A stretch of 64,000 nt of DNA from Chlorops oryzae (Eukaryota > Arthropoda > Insecta > Diptera > Chloropidae). Made by a program: the position numbers and the translations under genes. Within the stretch, counting starts at the first letter, position 1. Every line of letters starts with the position of its first letter. The stretch lies in assembly GCA_020466095.1 (NCBI GenBank), contig CM035808.1, forward strand, positions 96,691,390 through 96,755,389, read 5' to 3'. Under the pieces are notes generated by a model. That model ran no database searches, was not told where the DNA came from, and worked only from the letters and a program-made list of their open reading frames with translations. Below, piece after piece: positions 22,424 through 34,596 of the stretch.

Positions 22424-22541
22424 GCCAACAACACGCGGTGCTCCCAAGCGGTCCCCCATCTAAGTACTAACCGCGCCCGACGCTGCTTAATTTCGGTGAT
22501 CGGACGAGAACCGATGTATTCAGCGTGGTATGGTCGTTGGC
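22424..22541 (-). rRNA. 5S rRNA: 5S ribosomal RNA
   Basis: On the minus strand the sequence starts GCCAACGACCATACCACGCT and ends ACACCGCG-type TGTTGTTGGC, giving a 118 nt core with paired ends. It closely follows the fly 5S sequence. The internal pol III control region is intact (AAGCAGCGTCGGGCG, GGTTAGTACTT). A TATA-like box lies upstream and a T run downstream, so the gene could be functional. It sits between H2B and H1, 221 bp beyond the H1 stop codon and on the same strand as H1. This is an unusual location for 5S DNA, which in Drosophila is a separate cluster. Confidence 0.95.
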
Positions 22542-22560
22542 AAAGGCTGTGTAGAAAAGA

Positions 22561-22570
22561 ATTTATATAA
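22561..22570 (-). promoter_or_regulatory. TATA-like box of the 5S gene
   Basis: TTATATAAAT on the minus strand lies 20-29 bp upstream of the 5S start, where insect 5S genes carry a TATA-like element. Confidence 0.6.
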
Positions 22571-22711
22571 GTTTCACATTCACATAAGAGATTCATTAGA
22601 ATTATGATTTTGCATACTTATAAATATATAAAAGTAAATATAAATAATATAAAGTTTTTCTATGACTCATTTGTTGTGATTACAAATTTTCTCTTTGTTG
22701 AGTGGATTTGT

Positions 22712-22727
22712 AGCCCTGAAAAGGGCT
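22712..22727 (-). terminator. histone mRNA 3' stem-loop (H1)
   Basis: On the minus strand AGCCCTTTTCAGGGCT forms the SLBP stem-loop 34 bp after the H1 stop. CAACAAAGAGAAAAT (22688-22702) fits the U7 pairing element. Confidence 0.93.
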
Positions 22728-22761
22728 TTGTTATTGATACACGATTGATGTAATTAAGAAA

Positions 22762-23309
22762 TTACTTTTTGGCTGCAGTTTTCTTTGCTGCAGTTTTTTT
22801 CGGTGCTGATGCAGCCTTCTTTGGCTTTGCGCTGGCAGCTTTTGCTTTTGGTGCCTTTGCCTTCGCTGCGCTTGCCTTTGGTTTAGCTGGTTTCGCTTTT
22901 ACAGCGCCGCTCTTCTTAACAGCTTTAGCTTTTGCTTTTTCGCTCTTCTTCTTCTCACCAGTTTTCTTAGCAGCTGATGCCTTTTTAGGTTTCTTTTCTC
23001 CAGCGACGGCTTTTTTGACAGCGGACTTCTTCTTGGCTGGCGCGGCTTTCTTTACAGTTGACTTCTCTTTTGGCTTAGGTGTCTTTTTAGCTGACGCCGA
23101 CAATTTGAACGAACCAGATGCACCTTTACCTTTTGTTTGGATGAGTTTTCCACTGACAACAGCCGATTTCAAATAGCGCTTGATGAAAGGAGCCAATTTT
23201 TGAGCATCGCATTTATATGTTGCACTGATGTATTTCTTGATTGCCAACAGCGACGAGCCGCCTCGCTCTTTAAGACTCTTGATTGAAGCATCAACCATTT
23301 GATGAGTCG
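22762..23309 (-). CDS. His1: histone H1 (partial, N-terminus in gap)
   Basis: The visible part starts in the linker-histone globular domain ([40 protein letters not shown]) and continues into the lysine/alanine/proline-rich C-terminal tail. That tail ends [13 protein letters not shown]1 binds linker DNA at the nucleosome entry and exit. A 100-N gap removes the N-terminal tail and the first globular residues. The frame right of the gap (23410-23508, MDNSSENNLIAK...) lacks the basic, Ala/Pro-rich character of an H1 tail and I do not accept it as the same exon. A histone stem-loop follows the stop, as for a replication-dependent H1. Confidence 0.93.
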
Positions 23310-23409
23310 NNNNNNNNNNNNNNNNNNNNNNNNNNNNNNNNNNNNNNNNNNNNNNNNNNNNNNNNNNNNNNNNNNNNNNNNNNNNNNNNNNNNNNNNNNN
23401 NNNNNNNNN
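23310..23409. other. assembly gap (100 N)
   Basis: Exactly 100 N within H1. The round number suggests a scaffold join of unknown true size. Confidence 0.98.
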
Positions 23410-24093
23410 AAGTCTCCGCAATTTCATCAGCTGAAATCTCTTATTATCGGCACTAAAAATCAAAGCCGAAAGCTTTGCAATCAAATTGTTTTCGCTGGAA
23501 TTATCCATTTATTGTTTTAATTTCAAGAATAATTGCAATTTGTGTTGTTCGTGTTTTGCAATGTTGCCAATAGCAAAAATAAAAATTCCCTACAAACTAC
23601 AAAAAATTCCCTAAAATACTTTAAACATGGAAAATTCGAAAAAAATTAAGAATGCACGCAAGGCATAATCAAAAACCAAAAAAAAAATACATTATATCTG
23701 TTTTTTTAAAAAAAACTACTTGTGGAATTGTGGTAATTATTGTAGATGCGCAAAACGAAAAAATTTTAACTCGATACAAACAATCTTATTTTTCATTATT
23801 TTTGAATTTCTACTAAACTTTTTTTACACGTATAATTTTTATTTTGTCGTTTTAATTGATTGACAAGAAAAATATATCAAAATATATCTAATATTTTAGA
23901 ATATACCAAAAAATTCTCTACACTTTGCCGATTTTTCCCTTTTTCCCTTCAAGTGATTTTCCTACAAATGGCAACACTGCTTGCAATTGTAAATAAACAA
24001 ACAGCTGTCAAACATAAACACCTCGCATATGTGGAAACGCTCGAAGTGTTTAGCTAAACATCTCAGACTTAAACACCATATGGAAACGCACTA
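23410..24093. other. unassigned sequence right of the gap
   Basis: It begins with a 33-codon minus-strand frame (MDNSSENNLIAKLSALIFSA...) that I do not recognise. The rest is AT-rich without paired repeats. It should hold the H1 promoter if the gap is small, but I see no clear TATA box or H1 leader. Confidence 0.4.
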
Positions 24094-24816
24094 TAAAAAC
24101 TTAACTGTAGCATTGAAAGGGATGCAAGCAAGAAATCGATATTTTCATAACATCGATCTTTAAGTAATCCCGACACGATACTGAATTTCTTACTGAATTC
24201 TTATGTACGTGTTCAGTATGTTTGCACCGACACGTTACTTCGGTCAGCCGATTCAGTACGCAAAATCAAAACCATTTTGATTTTGCTTACTGAATCGCTT
24301 CACTTATTGTGAGACGCATACACATCTTATTTACAAAACTAAATTTGGCGTTGTCAATACGCATTTACACTTTAAGACATTTCGATATTCTAGAGCAGTA
24401 CTGCATCACGTGATGTTCAAAATTGGCCGTGAGACTGTGTGAGTAAGAAAAGAGCGAGCGCACAAAAAATTTTTTTTTGCACTAATTCCTCTATGCAGTG
24501 AAACGAAAAAGCTGTACAGATGCACGCGATGTTGTTTTTCTCTTGTTACCGACTGAAAAAAGAGCGTAAGCAATACGTGTGAAATGAGAGCCAACAAATA
24601 ATGTATGAAAAAAAAAAAATAAAAAAAAAATAAAAAATTAAATAAAATTAAAAACAAAAAGCAAATAAAAATAAAGCAAATAAATCAACTAAAGCCAATT
24701 AAAATAAACTTTAATTTTGATAAGCTGTGGAACTCTCGCAGTGGAAGGAGTTCCTAGCAAAAGGGCTAAAGCGCCCGACAAATCTCCTAAAGTAAAGGAA
24801 GCGGACATACCGGAGT

Positions 24817-26703
24817 GTGTTCATGGCGAACTTAAACGAGATATACATGGAACCGACCACGTCGGCGAAAGCTAAACTAGGCGCAAACCGATTTGAATTG
24901 CTGGCCGATCCTAACAATAACGATCCAAACAATGACGATGATGATTTTGATGACGCGTCAACTATAAGTGGAAATGGAAGCGCGGAAAGCATCAAAAAGA
25001 CTCCGGAAGCAAAGTTAAGTACAAACAAAGTCAAAACTCCTCAAATCATAATAAAGGGGTTTGTTAATTTAAAATCTTTGAGTGAAACTCTTTTGTTTAA
25101 AATAAAAAACAGGAACTTTTCTTTTATTCCGAAAAAAAATAATATCATCCTGAATGTTAAACATGCTCAGGATTTTGAAACTGCTTAAAAAATTCTACGT
25201 GATTTAGGCATAGAATTTAACACTTTTACCCCGAAATGGGAAAGACCTTTCACTTTTGTCCTAAAAAACTTTCCCACGTATTATACGGAGGAAGACGTCA
25301 TGAATGCGTTTGACATATTAAAATCTGACATAAAAATCGAAAATATCAAAAAATTGAAAAATGTCTGGCTCATCCAAGTCAATAAAAATTCCAATATTAG
25401 TATTCTTCTCAACATAAAGTACCTTAACCAAGTTATGCTATGTTCTCACTAGGCCGGGTTAGGGTTATCGGCGAAACCCAGGTTAGCGCAGAGTTGCATT
25501 TGAAATTTTCAGTTACATTTGCTAACACCGGGTACAAAAACCGGGTAAAAATTTAATACGACACTGGCAGGAAGCTTTCCCGTGCAGAAAATGAGTGGGG
25601 AAGGATGCACGTATTTGGATATGTAAATTTTAATCACAGGTCGTGGAACATTTTTTGTGATGCCGCTTTCACTATTAGCTCCATTAATCTTTTTTTTGTT
25701 CCTGCGGATATTGCAATGGTCTTCTAATATTATTGCTTCCAATATTCCTTTGGCTTTTTCAGCTTCTTTAAACATTTGTAATAAAGCAAATCCAATTTTG
25801 ATTTGCAATTTCTCGATGATATAGTATATCAGATATACCTTGCGCGTTTTTTATATTTCAAACTCCCAAGCCGGACATTATCGCATGCATGTAATGAAAA
25901 CAGCGGCCATCTCCCAAAAAACTTCATTAACAGTAAGGGTTAATAATGCGAGTAGTCGCAGTATGAATTTTCACCACTTCAGAAGTAGTGCAGAAGTAGT
26001 GAATTTTCCGGCTGGGTCATACGACGTTTGTTAACCTTAACCCGCTCTCCCTGATATGAACGCTTTGAGTTAAAGTATCGGGTTAAGTAGTGAGAACATA
26101 GCATTAGAGTGTATATAGAAAGGGCTAGAAAAAATGAGGCAACACAATGCAAGCGCTGCCAACGTTATGGGCATGTTGCAAGTAACTGCAACATGGCATT
26201 TCGCTATGTCAAATGTGGTCAAGGACATGGCCCAAATAACTGCACCATTCCTAATAAAGAGAAAAATACGGAAGTATTCACAGTAACCATGCAAGATAAG
26301 ATCGACGAAGACACAGATAGGGAAAAAGCTGCATTGTGCCTTATGCAAAAAGGATGGTCATACAGCCAATTACAAACAATGTGATGTATATTTAAATCTT
26401 AAAATGCGAAAAGAACAACAAGCACAAAATAAAAGAGTTTTGCTACAAAGTAAAAATCTTAATGTAAATGTGATAAAACATATCAGAGTGCAGGAAAACA
26501 TATCGTATGCACAAGCACTAAAAAATCCAAAACAAATCCCTCTGCCGCCGGACAATAGTTTAGGATTCATCACTGAAGAGTGCAAAGAGCTTTTTGGAAT
26601 GCCACTAAACAAATGTCTTGCAGAAACGAATTCATTTCTGCAAAATTATAACAAGAATGAAGCGAAAGAGCAGAGGCAAGAAAAGCTCTGCATTTTTTAT
26701 TGA
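24817..26703 (+). pseudogene. LINE ORF1 (gag-like RNA-binding protein)
   Basis: An acidic N-terminus (NDDDDFDDAS) is followed by a region of the usual jockey ORF1 type (IKGFVNLKSLSETLLFKIKN, WERPFTFVLKNFPTYYTEED). CCHC knuckles come next (CKRCQRYGHVASNC at about 26149; a diverged second with CGQGHGPNNC; a third in another frame near 26336). The C-terminal frame (26404-26703) has SYAQALKNPKQ. ORF1 proteins coat LINE RNA. Damage: an in-frame TAA at 25186, a frameshift near 26330, and the 668 bp MITE at 25436-26103. The copy at 61571 lacks the 25186 stop but has its own TGA near 61990. Confidence 0.75.
25436..26103. mobile_element. PIF/Harbinger-like MITE in LINE ORF1
   Basis: TIRs TGCTATGTTCTCACTA/TAGTGAGAACATAGCA are flanked by TTA on both sides (25433-25435 and 26104-26106), the target preference of PIF/Harbinger. 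Related LINE copies show the uninterrupted site (AAGTTAGAG). A 99-codon minus-strand frame (25509-25808) is unrecognised. Confidence 0.75.
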
Positions 26704-29312
26704 TATGTGCTCTAATGGAGGTAAATAAATTAAAAGTAATTCATGTAAACGTTAGATCTATCATCTCGGATAGAAAACGTTTTGAATTACACGAACTTAT
26801 CAAAAAACATAAGCCCCACATATTATATATCTGCGAAACAAGACTCAATTTTCGACATAGACTAAAAATTCCACAATACGAAGTTGTCAGGAAAGATAAA
26901 ATTAAAGACTTTGAAGTGGGAATAGCCTTATTAATCAGAAATGACATTAAGTTCACGGCGTTAAACATTATAAACATGGCCAGACTCGAAGTCTTGGGTA
27001 TAAATGTAGAGCTTATAAATGGCAAAACAATAAATATAGTCTCGGCTTATTACCCATGCACTTCCAACAAATTCATCAAAAGTGACATGAATAATCTATT
27101 AAATAATTTTCCCAGGAAAAATGTATTAGTATGCGGAGATTTTAATAGTCGACACACCTACTGGGGGGATTATGCTATTAATGAGAGATGAAGTGCTTTT
27201 TTCAGATGGTACGTTGAAAATAGCCTAGAGCATGACACAAAATTAATTTCAACCCTGAGCCCAACCTTTCAAAGCGGAAAAAGTACATCCCACATAGATC
27301 TTTTCATTGTATCAAACCAAATAGAAAGACTCCTATTGCAACCAAATGCAAAAGTCCCAGCCACCATAACCCAATCCAAATAGAACTATATGGTAGCAAA
27401 CCTAAAAAACCAAGCCCAACTATCTACTTAGATTTCAATAGAACTAACTTCAAATATTTTAATAGAACTCTAACAAAAAAAATCAACAGGATCAATATTC
27501 CGAAGAGCAATAACATAGCTAATGCAGACATCGACGAACATATTAAAAATTTTGCCATAGCCATATCAGATACAATAACCGAATGCACACCTAGAACAAG
27601 AGTCAATTCATATATAAGTCTTCTCCACAGACTACTAAATCTTATCAAACTCAAGAAAAAACTAAAACGAAAACTCTTTAGGAAGAGATTAGGCCAATCA
27701 TCGAACTAGAACAGCTAAAAATCCATTTAAAAACAGTAAATAGAAACATAGCAGCAGAATTAAACACAACAAAAACGAAAAAATTTGAGAAACAACTTCA
27801 AAATATTCATAATAACAATGTCTTTAAATTTTTCAAATCTAATAGCAAAACAGAAAGAATAGATATCCCACACTTAACTGACAATAACAAACTTGCAGTA
27901 ACTGATGCAGAAAAAGCACGTTATTTTGGCAAATATTTCGAAAACATTTTCTGTAATACAAAAAACATAAGCCCCATTAGAGAACAAGAAATAATACATT
28001 AAATAGAACCAATAACTGACAGCACGGACCAAATAATAAATCTCTCAGTAGGAAATCACACACTTAATGGACACACAATAAACAACCACTTCTTGAGCAC
28101 TGAACAATTAGAATCAAATATAAGGAATATAAATACTTAAAAATCAGCAGAGTTCGACAATATATCAATTTTTCTTATAAAAAAATGTGCCAAAAGTATT
28201 TCTAAGCCATTATGTTCAATTTTCAACCATTGTCTTAACAATAGCTACTTCCCGAATGCTTGGAAAGTAGCCAAAATTACGCCAATTTTAAAACCACAAA
28301 AATCACCAAATAAAACAGAGAGCTATAAGCCTATATCACTGCTTTCAAACTTAGGAAAGATTTTTGAATTGCATATCCTTCGCCTCCTTGAGGACGAAGT
28401 AGAAAATAATAACATATTACAAAATTTCCAAATGGGTTTCCGTAAAAAATTAAGCACTGTCCATGCTATGCACCATTTAAAAACATAAATTGAAAAGGCA
28501 ATGCAAAAACGATATGCTACGGTAGCAGCATTGTTAGACGTTGAAAAAGCGTTCGACTCTATTCACGTAAAGGAGCTGATATTAAAGTTGAAAAACTATG
28601 GCATAAGCCAAAATCTAATAAAAATTATCTTGTCGTTTCTCACAAATAGAAAATTTAAAGTCAAAATTAATAACAGTATATCCGAAATATTTAAAATTAA
28701 ATCCAGCGTTCCTCAGGGAGCGCTGTTATCACCGTTGCTTTATAATCTTTTTCTAGCTGACATACCAAAACCAATACATGAAAAAGTAAAAATATTAATC
28801 TATGCAGACGACATTGTGGTTTTCTGTTCAGGCCCCGCAATAAAAAATATAAGCCAAAGAAAAAACAATTTCCTCCAAATTATAGTGTCCTATTACGACC
28901 ATTGGGGGGTAAAAAGAAACTCAAACAAATCTGAAACCATAAAATTTTTCAATAGGACTAACTGTTACCCTAATTGTAAAAAAAAAACACACCTCTAAAG
29001 ATAAAACTTAAAGATACACTCATAGAAGAGAAGAAAATCATAAAATATTTAGGTATAAATTTCGATCAGAACCTAAATTTTAAAACACATATAGGGAAAA
29101 TAAAGCAAAAAGCCATGTTTGCATACATAAACTGGTTCCACTTATTTAAAAATACCACTAAATTAAAACAAAATCACAAGAAACTAATTTACTTGTCTTT
29201 CATTCGTAGCCAAATGACCTACGGGTACCCAATATGGGAAAAAACTCCAACAGGGGCAATCAAGGATCTTGGAGTAATCGAAAGGAAATGCCTAAGGCAT
29301 ATAACAAAGATG
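26700..29312 (+). pseudogene. LINE ORF2 (endonuclease-reverse transcriptase)
   Basis: The APE-type endonuclease (26700-27191) shows VNVRSI, YICETRLNF and CGDFNSRHTYWGD. After a damaged stretch, RT motifs follow at 28141-28998: KVAKITPILKPQKSPN, SYKPISLLSNLGKIFE, FQMGFRKKLSTVHA, LDVEKAFDSIH, PQGALLSPLLYNLFLADIP and ILIYADDIVVF. The thumb resumes after a frameshift near 28990 (GAIKDLGVIERKCLRHITKM). Target-primed reverse transcription is the family's mechanism. Stops occur at 27191, about 28138 and about 28486. Confidence 0.8.
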
Positions 29313-29958
29313 CAGAGCGTGTAAACGAAACAAATAACGTTCGGGTTATGGTTTTGGTTATGAAATGATTGTGGTTTCGAATACGGTTTCGTTCTGAAAA
29401 AAACTATTTCGGTTTCGGTATCGTTTCGTTCCGGTTACGGTTTTTCAAAGATTTTAAGAATCGCGGGAAAAATTCAAGGTATTAATCTCTCGCAAAGCAA
29501 ACCCGAAAGTTGTTCAGTTTTCAACTTTCGTTGCAATATATAAAAAATATTGACTACGAAATATAGACTTCAAACGCACCTTTACCTTTAAAAATTAAAA
29601 CTGAGATGAACAACAACATTAAAAATAATTTTTTTTTTACGAGATACCTCTCAATTATGCTTTACATTGAAATGAATTGAAAAAAAGGTTATTTTCAGTT
29701 CATATTTTTTATTTTATATAGTTTTAAGTTTCACGAAATTAAACCTTCTCTTTTATATAATAAAACAGTTCATTCTTTACAACAATATTTCGTACAGATA
29801 AAGATACAAAGCTTTTGAAATGTATCGAATTAAAAAACAAAAAATGAATTATGGTTGATTTCCAATAATGCAAGAATTTCTGCGCATCAATTTCTGCAAA
29901 CATTTTACACATACTAATATATAGAGTTAATAACAATCCAAAGCATAGTTGAATGAAA

Positions 29959-32815
29959 CTAACTCCATATGCTTGGATGCGTTGAATGTTTGCAGGAATT
30001 AATGCGCAGGAATTTTTGCACTATTAAGAATGAGGCATTATTTTCAGCTGGGTTAAATATCTGTAAGCCATACAAATGATTCGTTCTTATTAGTGAAATA
30101 GAATCCACCACATCAGCATTTAAACCATTTCTTGTGGGTGGCATAACAAATTTGAGACCGGAAAACAGCCTTTCAACACTTACCTGTGTCGCTGGCACAG
30201 CTAGGACTACTTTAGCTAGCTGCGCTTAAATAGGTTTTTTCAGAGACTGATTTTTCCAGTACTGGAGAACATTGATATTCTTGTCTTGACGTTTTTATCT
30301 CGAAAAGGCAAGCAAAAGAGGACGAAGATTTAACTGTTTCTGATCAATAATTTCATTTTGATCACGCTTTAAATCCAATTGCGACAGCATTAGCTCAAAA
30401 TCGTCAGATTCATTTACTGCACTCGCATTGGTTGCTTTTTCACATATTGAGCTCTCTGAAGTGCTTACGTTATATTCCTCTACAGTCATCTTCCGAAAAA
30501 GTTGTATCAGCAAGCATATAGCTTGCTCCTTTTGCTCACTTGTTAAAATGAGATTGAACCGAGGATCCAAGAAAATGGTCATCAAAAAGTCATCGTTTGA
30601 AAATAAAATAGTTTCTCTCCTGTCCATATCCGCACATAAAAGTGAAGATAACGACGAATTAATTTTTTTAGTTTTGGCCTTACATTGAGACTACAATGCG
30701 AAGAAGTCTCCAAGAACAAGCTGTCGACCTTGCATTTTTTTTGTTGTACAATAAGATGGTTCGAGAATCTCTACTATATTTTCGATTTTTTGCCATTCCG
30801 GAGAGTTCAAATGGAAATCTTTATTAGCCGCTGCTAGAGTCTTACAAAATGTTTGAAGTTGAGGATCTTTTAAAGCAGCGAGCATTTCAAAAGTTGAACC
30901 TCAACGTGTAATCACATCCACTGGTGGTCTTCGAATGCCCTGAATCTTTAAAAGAGTCATTGTATTCGGAGTTCGCAGCTTCTTTGCAATTTGCCTAGCT
31001 TTTGAAATAATACCATTGAATGGGGTATGCTTTAACGCAGAGTTGATTGCAAGCTGCAATGTATGGGCAGCACAATGTAAGCCTATAATAGAGAGGTTAT
31101 TCTTTGATTTGAATTTGCCGAAACTATTTCATTGAACTCAAAATTGTGATTTAATACAAAATACAAAAATGCTTACCAATGCAGTTACTTGACGTATCTT
31201 TTGCTACATTCTCCAGAAGTCCAATATAAATTAAATGAAACTATTTCATTGAACTCAAAATTGTGATTTAATACAAAATACAAAAATGCTTACCAATGCA
31301 GTTACTTGACGTATCTTTTGCTACATTCTCCAGAAGTCCAATATAAATTAAATTATATTCTTCGGTTTCTTCATTTGTCAAGTTCTTATCATCTTCTTTG
31401 TCCTCCAAAGAGTTCAAAATTGCGACTTCTTTAACTATATTGGCGCCACTATCAGTAGTGCAAGTGAAAAGGCGGTTAAGGGGAATGTCGAATTTGAGAA
31501 GTGTTTTATTAATAAATTTTTTTAAGTTTTCGGCAGTGTGCCTTTCGTGGACTTCTTGAAGCGATAAAGACCTCAACTGGACTTTAAAGTCATTGCCAAC
31601 AAACTGCATGTTGATTCCTATGAAAAACTTTTGAATTGGAAAATTAAAAAAAAAAAATAACAGACATTTCAAACCTAAAAAAGATCTGTTCAAGATCGTT
31701 ACGCAATCAAGTTTTAGCGATATAAGATTCCCCTCAATTTTGTTTTTGATTAGTTGTTGAACATTTTTTGCTTTTTCTACTATTCTTTCTCTGATGTTAC
31801 GTTTATTTACTGTGAGCCGTAATGACTTTAGAATCGGATCCAGAATTTTTAGAAAGCCCGAGTCGGTGACGATGGAGAAAGGTCTCCCGTTTACAGAGCA
31901 AATTTCCAGACAAGCCTCCTACACTGTTTGTTTCGATAAGTTAACAGAAACTTATGTATTCCAGACTTCATCAATTCTTCTTATATTCGGTTGCATTCCC
32001 ACACGTTTGTTTTGTTGTAAGGGCCTACTGTTAGCCATTTCGCTTGATTATGATTCTTCATGTGCATACTTTATATGCCTGGATAGATTTCCTCGATGAT
32101 CTCCCTAGAATCACACCAAAAAGGATTTTTGAAACGCAAACGATTCCCTATTATTCTTAGATCATTGGTTTGAACGTTTTCAAACCTATAAGATTTTTCC
32201 TCGGAAATGCAGCAAAACAGTGTTTTCCAGGGAATAACGCGCACATTTGTTGGAGCTTCTTATTACACGTTCACATTGTACATACATAAATATATATGTA
32301 TATATCCCACATGTTCTTTAAAAGTGAGAAATTAACACAAAAACGCCCGCTCAATTTAATATTTTTGTAAATTTCTGAACTGAACAAACGATATCCAAAG
32401 TATTTTAGGGAATGAGAAAGAGAAAGATTTCGAGTTATGTCACTTTTATTGAACGTGCGCACTATATGTGCATATGTGCTTTCATTGAATTCGTGCTTGG
32501 AAATTACAATCAATCTCTGTATGTATATACGTATGACCATATATATACATATGTATATATATATGCATGTGGTATCTTCTACAGCAAAAACATACAGTAA
32601 CGGTTTGTGCTTTTTCTTATAACACGATGAAGTCCATGGTCATTTGTTGCGAGACTGATATAAAAAGGGATTAAACAAACTTACCTCAATGGCTTTCGAA
32701 AACTGGTTCCCATCTTTAGTTTTAATTTGACAAACACTTTTGTTTGTTGCGACGTCATAGACAAAACATTGCCGAAAAGAATTGGTTTTTTGTCTTGGCA
32801 CATTTCGTTTCACTT
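29959..32815 (-). pseudogene. hAT transposase, copy 1
   Basis: Read from the right, there is a BED-type zinc finger split by an intron (donor at about 32684; the C-terminal half ends RHIKYAH near 32070). A core follows with FSIVTDSGFLKILDPILKSL, the block LRSLSLQEVHERHTAENLKK and FTCTTDSGANIVKEVAILNS, then LQTFCKTLAAANKDFHL. The hAT dimerisation domain closes it (ATQVSVERLFSGLKFVMPPT, 30100-30198). BED finger, RNase H-like core and C-terminal dimerisation are the hAT order. Several stops and frameshifts and a 117 bp internal duplication inactivate it. It is nearly identical to copy 2 at 52928-56361. Confidence 0.75.
31120..31353. repeat. 117 bp tandem duplication in hAT copy 1
   Basis: GAAACTATTTCATTGAACTC starts at 31120 and again at 31237 with the following 100 bp repeated. 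Copy 2 (about 54091) has a single unit. It duplicates a transposase exon/intron boundary (donor CATTG|GTAAG). Confidence 0.85.
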
Positions 32816-34093
32816 TAAAAACTTAACTGTAGCATTGAAAGGGATGCAAGCAAGAAATCGATATTTTCATAACATCGATCTTTTAGCAATCCCGACACGA
32901 TACTGAATTTCTTACTGAATTCTTATGTACGTGTTCAGTATGTTTGCACCGACACGTTACTTCGGTCAGCCGATTCAGTACGCAAAATCAAAACCATTTT
33001 GATTTTGCTTACTGAATCGCTTCACTTATTGTGAGACGCATACACATCTTATTTACAAAACTAAATTTGGCGTTGTCAATACGCATTTACACTTTAAGAC
33101 ATTTCGATATTCTAGAGCAGTACTGCATCACGTGATGTTCAAAATTGGCCGTGAGACTGTGTGAGTAAGAAAAGAGCGAGCGCACAAAAATTTTTTTTTT
33201 GCACTAATTCCTCTATGCAGTGAAACGAAAAAGCTGTACAGATGCGCGCGATGTTGTTTTTCTCTTGTTACCGACTGAAAAAAGAGCGTAAGCAATACGT
33301 GTGAAATTAGAGCCATCAAATAATGTATGAAAAAAAAAAATTAAAAAAATTAAAAAAAAATTAAATAAATTTAAAAACAAAAAGCCAATAAAAATAAAGC
33401 AAATAAATCAACTAAAGCCAATTAAAATAAACTTTAATTTTGATAAGCTGTGGAACTCTCGCAGTGGAAGGAGTTCCTAGCAAAAGGGCTAAAGCGCCCG
33501 ACAAATCTCCTAAAGTAAAGGAATTGAAGCGGACATACCGGAGTGTGTTCATGGCGAACTTAAACGAGATATACATGGAACCGACCACGTCGGCGAAAGC
33601 TAAACTAGGCGCAAACCGATTTGAATTGCTGGCCGATCCTAACAATAACGATCCAAACAATGACGATGATGATTTTGATGACGCGTCAACTATAAGTGGA
33701 AATGGAAGCGCGGAAAGCATCAAAAAGACTCCGGAAGCAAAGTCAAGTACAAACAAAGTCAAAACTCCTCAAATCAAAAACGAAAAAATTTGAGAAACAA
33801 GTTCAAAATATTCATAATAACAATGTCTTTAAATTTTTCAAATCTAATAGCAAAACAGAAAGAATAGATATCCCACACTTAACTGACAATAACAAACTTC
33901 CAGTAACTGATGCAGAAAAAGCACGTTATTTTGGCAAATATTTCGAAAAAATTTTCTGTAATACAAAAAACATAAACCCCATTAGAGAACAAGAAATAAT
34001 ACAATAGAACCAATAACTGACAGCACGGACCAAATAATAAATCTCTCAGTAGGAACACACACACTTAATGTACACACACTTAATGTACACACA
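32816..34093 (+). mobile_element. LINE copy C, 5' part with internal deletion
   Basis: It matches copy B from 24094 to about 25045 and then jumps, at 33775, to sequence equivalent to about 27773. About 2.7 kb, including the ORF1 knuckles and the endonuclease, is therefore missing. It continues to the equivalent of about 28080, where the BEL element begins. Confidence 0.75.
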
Positions 34094-34590
34094 AATAGGC
34101 GCATGGGATGCTTTGCTGATGCCAATTTTGATCAGAAAATTGGACCGTCAAAACAGATTCATGTATGAAACATTCATTTCAAATCCAAGAGAAATTCAGA
34201 ATTTAGACGATTTTTACATTTTTTGGAAACCAGATTCCAATCACTGGACGCTGTTGGATCAAAGGAGAAATCCAACTCAAGCAAGGCTCTTACTACAACA
34301 GTGGAGAGCACATGCAAATGTTGTAAACAACTAAACCATCCTTTGTATTCTTGCTCGAAATTTAAGCAAACACCAGTGAAGGAGCGAGTCAGTTTTCTGA
34401 TTAAAATGGAATATGCATCAATTGTTTAAAATCAGGACATCGAGCTAACACATGTTCTATGCGCAGTTGCACGAAGTGCTCAAAAAGGCACAATACGTTG
34501 CTTCACATCAACACTGAGGATTCAAAGAAGGACAGCACAAGTTTAAAGCCACAACCTTCATCGCAAAAAAATCCACCAAAGACCCAATCG
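34094..34590 (+). pseudogene. BEL gag, C-terminal part
   Basis: Two overlapping frames carry the BEL gag region WDALLMPILIRKLDRQNRFM and the zinc-finger part CKCCKQLNHPLYSCSKFKQ. A third frame has CLKSGHRANTC and CTKCSKRHNTLLH. At least two frameshifts are present, and a TAA at 34591 precedes the protease. Confidence 0.7.
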
Positions 34591-34596
34591 TAACAG

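Larger units (their letters stand above)
24094..29312 (+). mobile_element. jockey-like LINE, copy B (most complete 5' and coding part)
   Basis: The 5' region shared with copies at 32816 and 56362 starts AAAAACTTAACTGTAGCATT. ORF1 (gag-like) and ORF2 (endonuclease and reverse transcriptase) follow. The copy is cut at 29313 by a hAT end, so the 3' UTR is missing. Stops, frameshifts and a MITE in ORF1 show it is dead. The endonuclease/RT order without RNase H and the CCHC gag-like ORF1 place it in or near the jockey clade. Confidence 0.8.
29313..32815 (-). mobile_element. hAT transposon, copy 1 (one end lost)
   Basis: The left end CAGAGCGTGTAAACGAAACA is followed by subterminal TTTCGGTT/GGTTACGG repeats (29350-29450). 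A decayed transposase gene on the minus strand fills the rest. The opposite terminus is missing: at 32816 the sequence changes directly into the LINE 5' region. The same join occurs at 56361/56362, so it predates a duplication. An AT-repeat lies near 32540-32570. Confidence 0.75.

Noticed and set aside
22186..22596. 136-codon minus-strand frame
   Set aside because: It reads through the 5S rRNA gene; RNA gene evidence is decisive.
22769..23176. 135-codon plus-strand frame opposite H1
   Set aside because: Ala/Phe-rich reverse reading of the H1 tail; H1 on the minus strand has the family sequence and a 3' stem-loop.
26741..27654. Minus-strand frames at 26741-27025 and 27424-27654
   Set aside because: Reverse readings of the LINE endonuclease and RT region.
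32412..32622. Tyr-rich short frames (also 55265-55511)
   Set aside because: Translation of an ATATAC microsatellite in a transposase intron region.
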